Positions 61,501 through 64,000 of a stretch of 64,000 nt of DNA are shown here, one piece after another. The DNA comes from JACMLD01 sp044227095. Lineage in GTDB: Bacteria > Bacteroidota > Bacteroidia > Chitinophagales > Chitinophagaceae. The DNA lies in the NCBI GenBank assembly GCA_044227095.1, contig JBGAFV010000002.1:496001-560000 (forward strand). Direction: 5' to 3'. The notes below the pieces were generated by a model. It worked only from the letters and a program-made list of their open reading frames with translations, ran no database searches and was not told the origin of the DNA. Position numbers and translations under genes: made by a program. Each line of letters opens with the position of its first letter. Positions within the stretch are counted from its first letter, which is position 1.

Positions 61501-62751
61501 CGTAAAGGATTCTTTACGCACAATCCTTTATTGAATAATCTTAACCGGCAGGATTATAACCAGAGTTTTAAAATTAATGCGCAGCTTATTCCCGTAAGAG
61601 ATCTTACTATTGATGTAAACCTGGATAAGACTTTTGGTAAAACATATTCTGAATTGTACAAAGACACAACTGCAAATGGCAACGGAGATTTTGTAAGGTT
61701 AAGTCCTTACTCAGCCGGAAGTTTCAGTGTAAGTTATATTGCTTTCAATACATTGTTTACCAAGCAAAGCCCCGACGAAGTTTCTACTACATTCCTTAAA
61801 TTCCAGGATTATCGTTCTGTATTGTCTAAGCGCCTTGCAAGCCAGAACCCCTATTCAAAAGATGCCAATGGCAATCCTATTCAAAATGCTGATGGTTATT
61901 ATAAAGGTTATGGAAAATATGCACAGGATGTATTGATACCTGCGTTCATTGCAGCATACACAGGAAAAGATCCTAATGGTGTTGCGTTGGTAAAACAAGG
62001 TAACGAAAGCATTAGCTCAAATCCATTCAGCGGAATAAAAGCATTGCCCAACTGGCGTTTGTCTTATACTGGTTTAACAAGAATTCCGGGCATGGAGAAA
62101 ATATTTTCCAACTTTACAGTTACCCATGCGTATACCAGTACACTTAGCATGAATAGTTTTAACTCTGCACTACTCTACCAGGATCCGTTAAAGCAAAGTT
62201 ATCCGGGTTTTATTGATACACTTACCGGCAACTTTATACCATATTTCCTCGTACCAAATATTTCCATCTCCGAGGCATTTGCGCCGTTTATAGATCTTGA
62301 TATGCAACTCACCAACCAGATGGGTGCAAGGTTTGAATACAAAAAATCGCGGATGCTCAGCTTAAGCCTTGTAGATTTTCAATTGAGCGAATCCCGCTCT
62401 ACAGAATTTACTTTTGGTGGAAGATGGAGAAAAAGAGGCTTCCCACTGCCATTTAAAGTACCGTTCACTAAAAAAGATACTAAGAAACTTGAGAACGATA
62501 TTACATTTACACTCGACTTTAGCATACGAGATGACATAACTTCCAACAGTCGCCTCGACCAGGTTTCTGTTTTACCAACAGCCGGTCAAAAAGTAATTAC
62601 CATTTCGCCAAGTATTGATTATGTGCTCAACAACCGCATAAAGATCATCCTGTATTTTGATCAGCGGAGGACCGAACCAAAAATTTCTACTTCTGCGCCA
62701 ATTACCAATACCAAGGGAGGTATAAAGATCAATATTTCGCTGGCACAATAG
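55528..62751 (+). CDS. sprA: Giant outer-membrane protein SprA, type IX secretion translocon
   Basis: SprA (Sov) is the 36-stranded barrel through which type IX secretion substrates cross the outer membrane, and it is needed for gliding in related bacteria. The 2407-residue length matches the family. Visible features: a signal peptide (LLILMLGCNLSAIAQ), the N-terminal FNRIFGNGKIEIKPQGSVDI, FDFDMNANLSVIANIGDKMR with LPISYNTQATFDFENQLKLD, then long beta-rich segments such as IYIDDFEGATSNIDLRFPLI, and a final strand ending GGIKINISLAQ. The start is TTG at 55528, because an in-frame stop lies two codons upstream and the next ATG would remove most of the signal peptide. A terminator follows at 62772-62812. 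Confidence 0.95.
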   Translation: MVVLFRSIPKATLTTLAALLILMLGCNLSAIAQAKPGDSLKYPITDRRGDKLSNPGRKSLDLKDPANIKDSIEYDPKTKQYYIVEKIGNSYYRKPTYLTFDEYVRLKAKQDEDDYFKKRSDVLSNLNKKMLRPKMSVTDNLFNRIFGNGKIEIKPQGSVDIIAGYQGQNIKNPTLPERARKSGGFDFDMNANLSVIANIGDKMRLPISYNTQATFDFENQLKLDYTGTSDEIIKRIEAGNVSFSTKGTLIQGAQQLFGIKTQLQFGKLSVTAVLANQRSQRQSLGLQGGSASSLFEFRADDYEENRHFLLAQYFRNNYNSVLSSLPAIISKVQILQMEVWVTNRNGSTTDTRDVVGLMDLGEANPYSNNIKPYKPLPFGLPDNDVNDLYRNIINDPISRSSSFVTSKLNQLGLSPVQDFEKTFARKLTPADYYFDPQVGYISLNQPLQPDEVLGVAFRYSYNGQIKQVGEFSQDIPPDTTAAKTGNQKVLFLKLLKATSQRPNLPLWDLMMKNVYVLKTKDGNYLSSIQPADFQLNILYEQPSLGSKRYLPEGPRAGVPLLQVLRLDTLNTRLDPQPDGIFDYIEGRTIFSQQARIVFPLLEPFGADLQRRAFTGSPQSMIDQYVYYPLYDTIKEIAKTYANLDRFIISGKAKGTSASEISLGAFNVPQGSVSVSAGGTVLKEGIDYSVDYGLGTVKILNQAIVNSGVPVNVQFENNASFGLQQRNYLGVRLDYQIKNTAKESFSIGGQMVRMGERPYFSKVSTSDGDPIRNTMYGLDFNYRSDFPKLTRWLDKLPGYHTTEMSTIQAYGEMAALRPGHPPQIGKGTSGSIYIDDFEGATSNIDLRFPLISWALASTPQNNGLFPESALSNDLSYGYNRAKLAWYNIEPNLQDAKGTNNPVKGYQDFTDPRIRAVNQQEIYPTKSIDYGQAQLVTFDMAFYPTERGPYNFDTRPGSTTANGKLQNPKSRWGGIMRSLDQTDFETANVEYIEFWMQDPFLLKPSSTGGQFYINLGNISEDVLRDGRRQFENGLPGADGKAAVDNSSVWGSVPANPLQVTNAFSNDPADRPYQDAGFDGLRDDGEQSKFNNYLTQMSNLYGAGSPVYQQAFADPASDNFKNYRDATYDAAQANILARYKQINNPQGNSPIADAGSTVTTAATLYPDQEDLNRDNTLNELEEYFQYKINLVPGQFNVGQNFITDKRTFTPNIPGGKPESWYLFRVPIDQYEKKIGNIPDFKSIRFIRMFMTGFEDSVVCRFAQFELVRNQWRNFTFNIDTTGNYTNVPNPSNTEFNVLAVNIEENSKRTPVPYVTPPGIERQQLLSNNNVNLFQNEQSMSLQICNLQKNDARGVFKTFNLDLRQYGTLSMFIHAEGRGAIDALQPKTLVGVIRIGSDFVSNYYEIKIPLTKTPYNTTDPALIWPTENELALDLQRLIKLKVRRNNAGSSSVYYRETDADGKSYAILGNPNLGEVRGMFLGVQNVGQEPLCTEVWFNELRLSDLNEKGGFAALGRVDIKLADLGTLTLSGSFKGIGFGNIDQRVNERAKDNLSQFDAATNLELGKFFPKKAGISIPVYASYSQTLSTPEFDPYDLDIKLKDKLAAAQSKATRDSIKNDAIEITTIKTINFTNVRKNNTTGKKQHLWSIENVDVSYSYTRSEHHNPLIESDELIVHRGGLGYNYSVNPKYIEPFKNIIKSRNPWFKFLKDFNLNPMPSILSFRGDVKRQFGAFRPRNVGGPKNILPETYNKYFTFDRYYTLRWDFTRSLNLDFTATNFARVDEAPGRLSSFEKRQMWNNFLKGGRNVSYTQQATFSYVLPTSKIPLLDWTNVRIGYVAKYGWLASSLDTVAKSLGNFLNNSQDKNATAELDFTKLYQKSRFLRALDWDAPKPAPTPQVPPLKKPTDSLNVKGKKPKERKIKDPNELPELPTVVKVIGRLITSVKRMSLTYNSTGTTSLAGYTDSTKILGMNWKTMAPGFDFVMGRQPDTNYINSFARKGFFTHNPLLNNLNRQDYNQSFKINAQLIPVRDLTIDVNLDKTFGKTYSELYKDTTANGNGDFVRLSPYSAGSFSVSYIAFNTLFTKQSPDEVSTTFLKFQDYRSVLSKRLASQNPYSKDANGNPIQNADGYYKGYGKYAQDVLIPAFIAAYTGKDPNGVALVKQGNESISSNPFSGIKALPNWRLSYTGLTRIPGMEKIFSNFTVTHAYTSTLSMNSFNSALLYQDPLKQSYPGFIDTLTGNFIPYFLVPNISISEAFAPFIDLDMQLTNQMGARFEYKKSRMLSLSLVDFQLSESRSTEFTFGGRWRKRGFPLPFKVPFTKKDTKKLENDITFTLDFSIRDDITSNSRLDQVSVLPTAGQKVITISPSIDYVLNNRIKIILYFDQRRTEPKISTSAPITNTKGGIKINISLAQ

Positions 62752-62771
62752 TTTTGCATAAGAAAATAACC

Positions 62772-62812
62772 AACGGGCTTATTGAAAATGAATCAATAAG
62801 GCCGTTATTTTT
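62772..62812 (+). terminator. sprA terminator
   Basis: AACGG plus CTTATTGA pairs with TCAATAAG plus CCGTT (one G-G mismatch, seven-base loop) and is followed by ATTTTT. It lies about 20 bases after the sprA stop codon. Confidence 0.85.
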
Positions 62813-62842
62813 AAGTAAAACAATAGTCTTACTTTTATAAGT

Positions 62843-64000
62843 ATGAGAAAACTATTTTTTATTCTTTCTGCTGCAGCTCTATTTTTTTCGTGCAAACAGC
62901 AAACTACATACGATACAATCATTCGCAACGGAATGATTTACGACGGAACTGGTAGCGATCCTTATAAGGCTGATATTGCTATCAATGCAGATACCATAGC
63001 TTTTATTGGCGATCTCAGTAATGCAAAAGCAAAAAATGAAACTGATGCAAAAGGTATGGCGGTAGCGCCGGGTTTCATTAACATGATGGGGCATTCTGAA
63101 GAATCACTTTTTGCAGATGGAAGATCGCAAAGCGATATACGCCAGGGAGTGACGCTTGAAATTTTTACTGAGTCGAGCTATGGGCCGCTGAATGAAAAAA
63201 TGAAAAAGCAATTGCAGGATGGCCAGGGAGATATAAAATTCAAAGTAGAATGGAGTACACTTGGACAATACATGCAAACACTGGAAAGAAAAGGCATCTC
63301 CTGCAATATTGCATCTTTTGTAGGAACAGGAGCTGTACGACAGTTTGTAATTGGAGAAGATAATAAAGCCCCTACCCCATCTCAACTCGATAGTATGAAA
63401 ATGTTGGTAGACCAGGCAATGGAAGAAGGTGCATTAGGTGTTACCAACGCACTTATTTATCCCGTAGATTTTTTTGCCAAAACGGATGAGTTGATTGCTT
63501 TATCAAAAGAAGCCGCAAAATATGGTGGAACCTATAGCAGTCACATGCGCAGCGAAGGAAATAAATTGTATGAAGCTGTAGAAGAGCTTATCACCATTTC
63601 AAAAGAAGCCAATATACCCGCAGAAATTTTTCATTTAAAAGCTGCAGGTAAAAACAACTGGCCAAAAATGGATAGTGTTATAAAAAGAGTTGAGCGGGCA
63701 AGAAAAGAAGGACTGGATGTTACTGCTGATATGTACACCTATACCGCAGGTGCTACAGGTATGACATCTGCTTTTCCGCCAACATTGCAGGATGGTGGGT
63801 TTGGAAAGTTATGGCAGCGTTTGCACGATCCCGTTATAAGAAAACAAATGGCTAAAGCTATGAACACAGATGCTGTGGAATGGGAAAATCTTTATTATGG
63901 ATCTGGTGGCGCAGCAAATGTATTGTTGCTAAGCTTTAAACAGGATTCTTTAAAAAAATATACAGGCAAAACATTGGCAGAAGCAGCCGCCATGCGGGGA
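62843..64000 (+). CDS. D-aminoacylase-type amidohydrolase, lipoprotein, C-terminus beyond window
   Basis: The 386 visible residues begin with a lipoprotein signal (MRKLFFILSAAALFFSCKQQ, lipobox FFSC). Then follows an amidohydrolase of the N-acyl-D-amino-acid deacylase family: YDTIIRNGMIYDGTGSDPYK, VAPGFINMMGHSEES (the first metal motif reads MGH where most relatives have HxH), GALGVTNALIYPVDFF, YSSHMRSEGNKLYEA and AEIFHLKAAGKNNW. The catalytic metal residues His in SSHMR and FHLK are present. It would cleave N-acylated D-amino acids or related amides outside the cytoplasm. TACTTTTA just upstream is a weak promoter match. The gene runs off the window. Confidence 0.88.
   Translation, partial: MRKLFFILSAAALFFSCKQQTTYDTIIRNGMIYDGTGSDPYKADIAINADTIAFIGDLSNAKAKNETDAKGMAVAPGFINMMGHSEESLFADGRSQSDIRQGVTLEIFTESSYGPLNEKMKKQLQDGQGDIKFKVEWSTLGQYMQTLERKGISCNIASFVGTGAVRQFVIGEDNKAPTPSQLDSMKMLVDQAMEEGALGVTNALIYPVDFFAKTDELIALSKEAAKYGGTYSSHMRSEGNKLYEAVEELITISKEANIPAEIFHLKAAGKNNWPKMDSVIKRVERARKEGLDVTADMYTYTAGATGMTSAFPPTLQDGGFGKLWQRLHDPVIRKQMAKAMNTDAVEWENLYYGSGGAANVLLLSFKQDSLKKYTGKTLAEAAAMRG

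Overview
The window is chromosomal DNA from a member of the Bacteroidota, most likely the Chitinophagaceae (phylum confident, family moderate). The signs are a SprA-type giant outer-membrane protein of the type IX secretion/gliding system, promoters of the TTG-N19/20-TAnnTTTG type, an almost complete lack of Shine-Dalgarno sequences, a DUF6728-like microprotein, PepSY-like and helix-hairpin-helix surface proteins, and secreted YD/RHS-like proteins beside Ig-like repeat proteins.

Layout. 1-5265: three secreted proteins on the minus strand (a 1061-residue YD/RHS-like protein, then two related Ig-like repeat proteins, the last cut by the window edge). 5309-10057: envelope proteins (coiled coil plus barrel; a helix-hairpin-helix barrel protein coupled to a second barrel protein). 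10213-11475: folD converging on a small hypothetical gene. 11523-22222: a complex I operon nuoABCD-HIJKLMN that lacks nuoE, nuoF and nuoG at their usual place. 22660-23478: a MOSC protein. 23491-33232: a minus-strand cluster for rhamnose-containing glycans (phosphoesterase, GH78-like enzyme, FAH-family enzyme, sodium/solute symporter, GH78-sialidase fusion). 33572-37457: a small membrane protein, tRNA-Ala, an aldo/keto reductase, a lipoprotein and lpxB. 37660-49786: housekeeping genes (LptF/G permease, tgt, glycosyltransferase, rsmG, an orphan response regulator, M1 peptidase, PepSY protein, rsmI, purS, pssA, aminopeptidase P). 50211-64000: pckA, a Cys/Met-metabolism PLP enzyme, fabH, ruvA, sprA and a truncated D-aminoacylase-type amidohydrolase.

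The most striking signal is not a gene. Many intergenic gaps are filled by degenerate tandem repeats with a period of 7 or 8 bases. A left arm starts just after one gene boundary, and an oppositely oriented right arm ends within about 0-3 bases of the next gene's stop codon. The repeated word differs from gap to gap (AGTATnn, AGTTGnA, GACTAnn, GTTGATnn, AATGTGnn and others). In the pckA gap two such pairs are nested. Some gaps also carry a dispersed 33-bp sequence or arrays of short hairpins in the core. I know of no name for this arrangement.

Start codons were chosen from family length, signal peptides and promoter position. Several upstream extensions that begin with TTG were rejected, while TTG starts for sprA, nuoB and the helix-hairpin-helix gene were kept because nothing better exists in frame.
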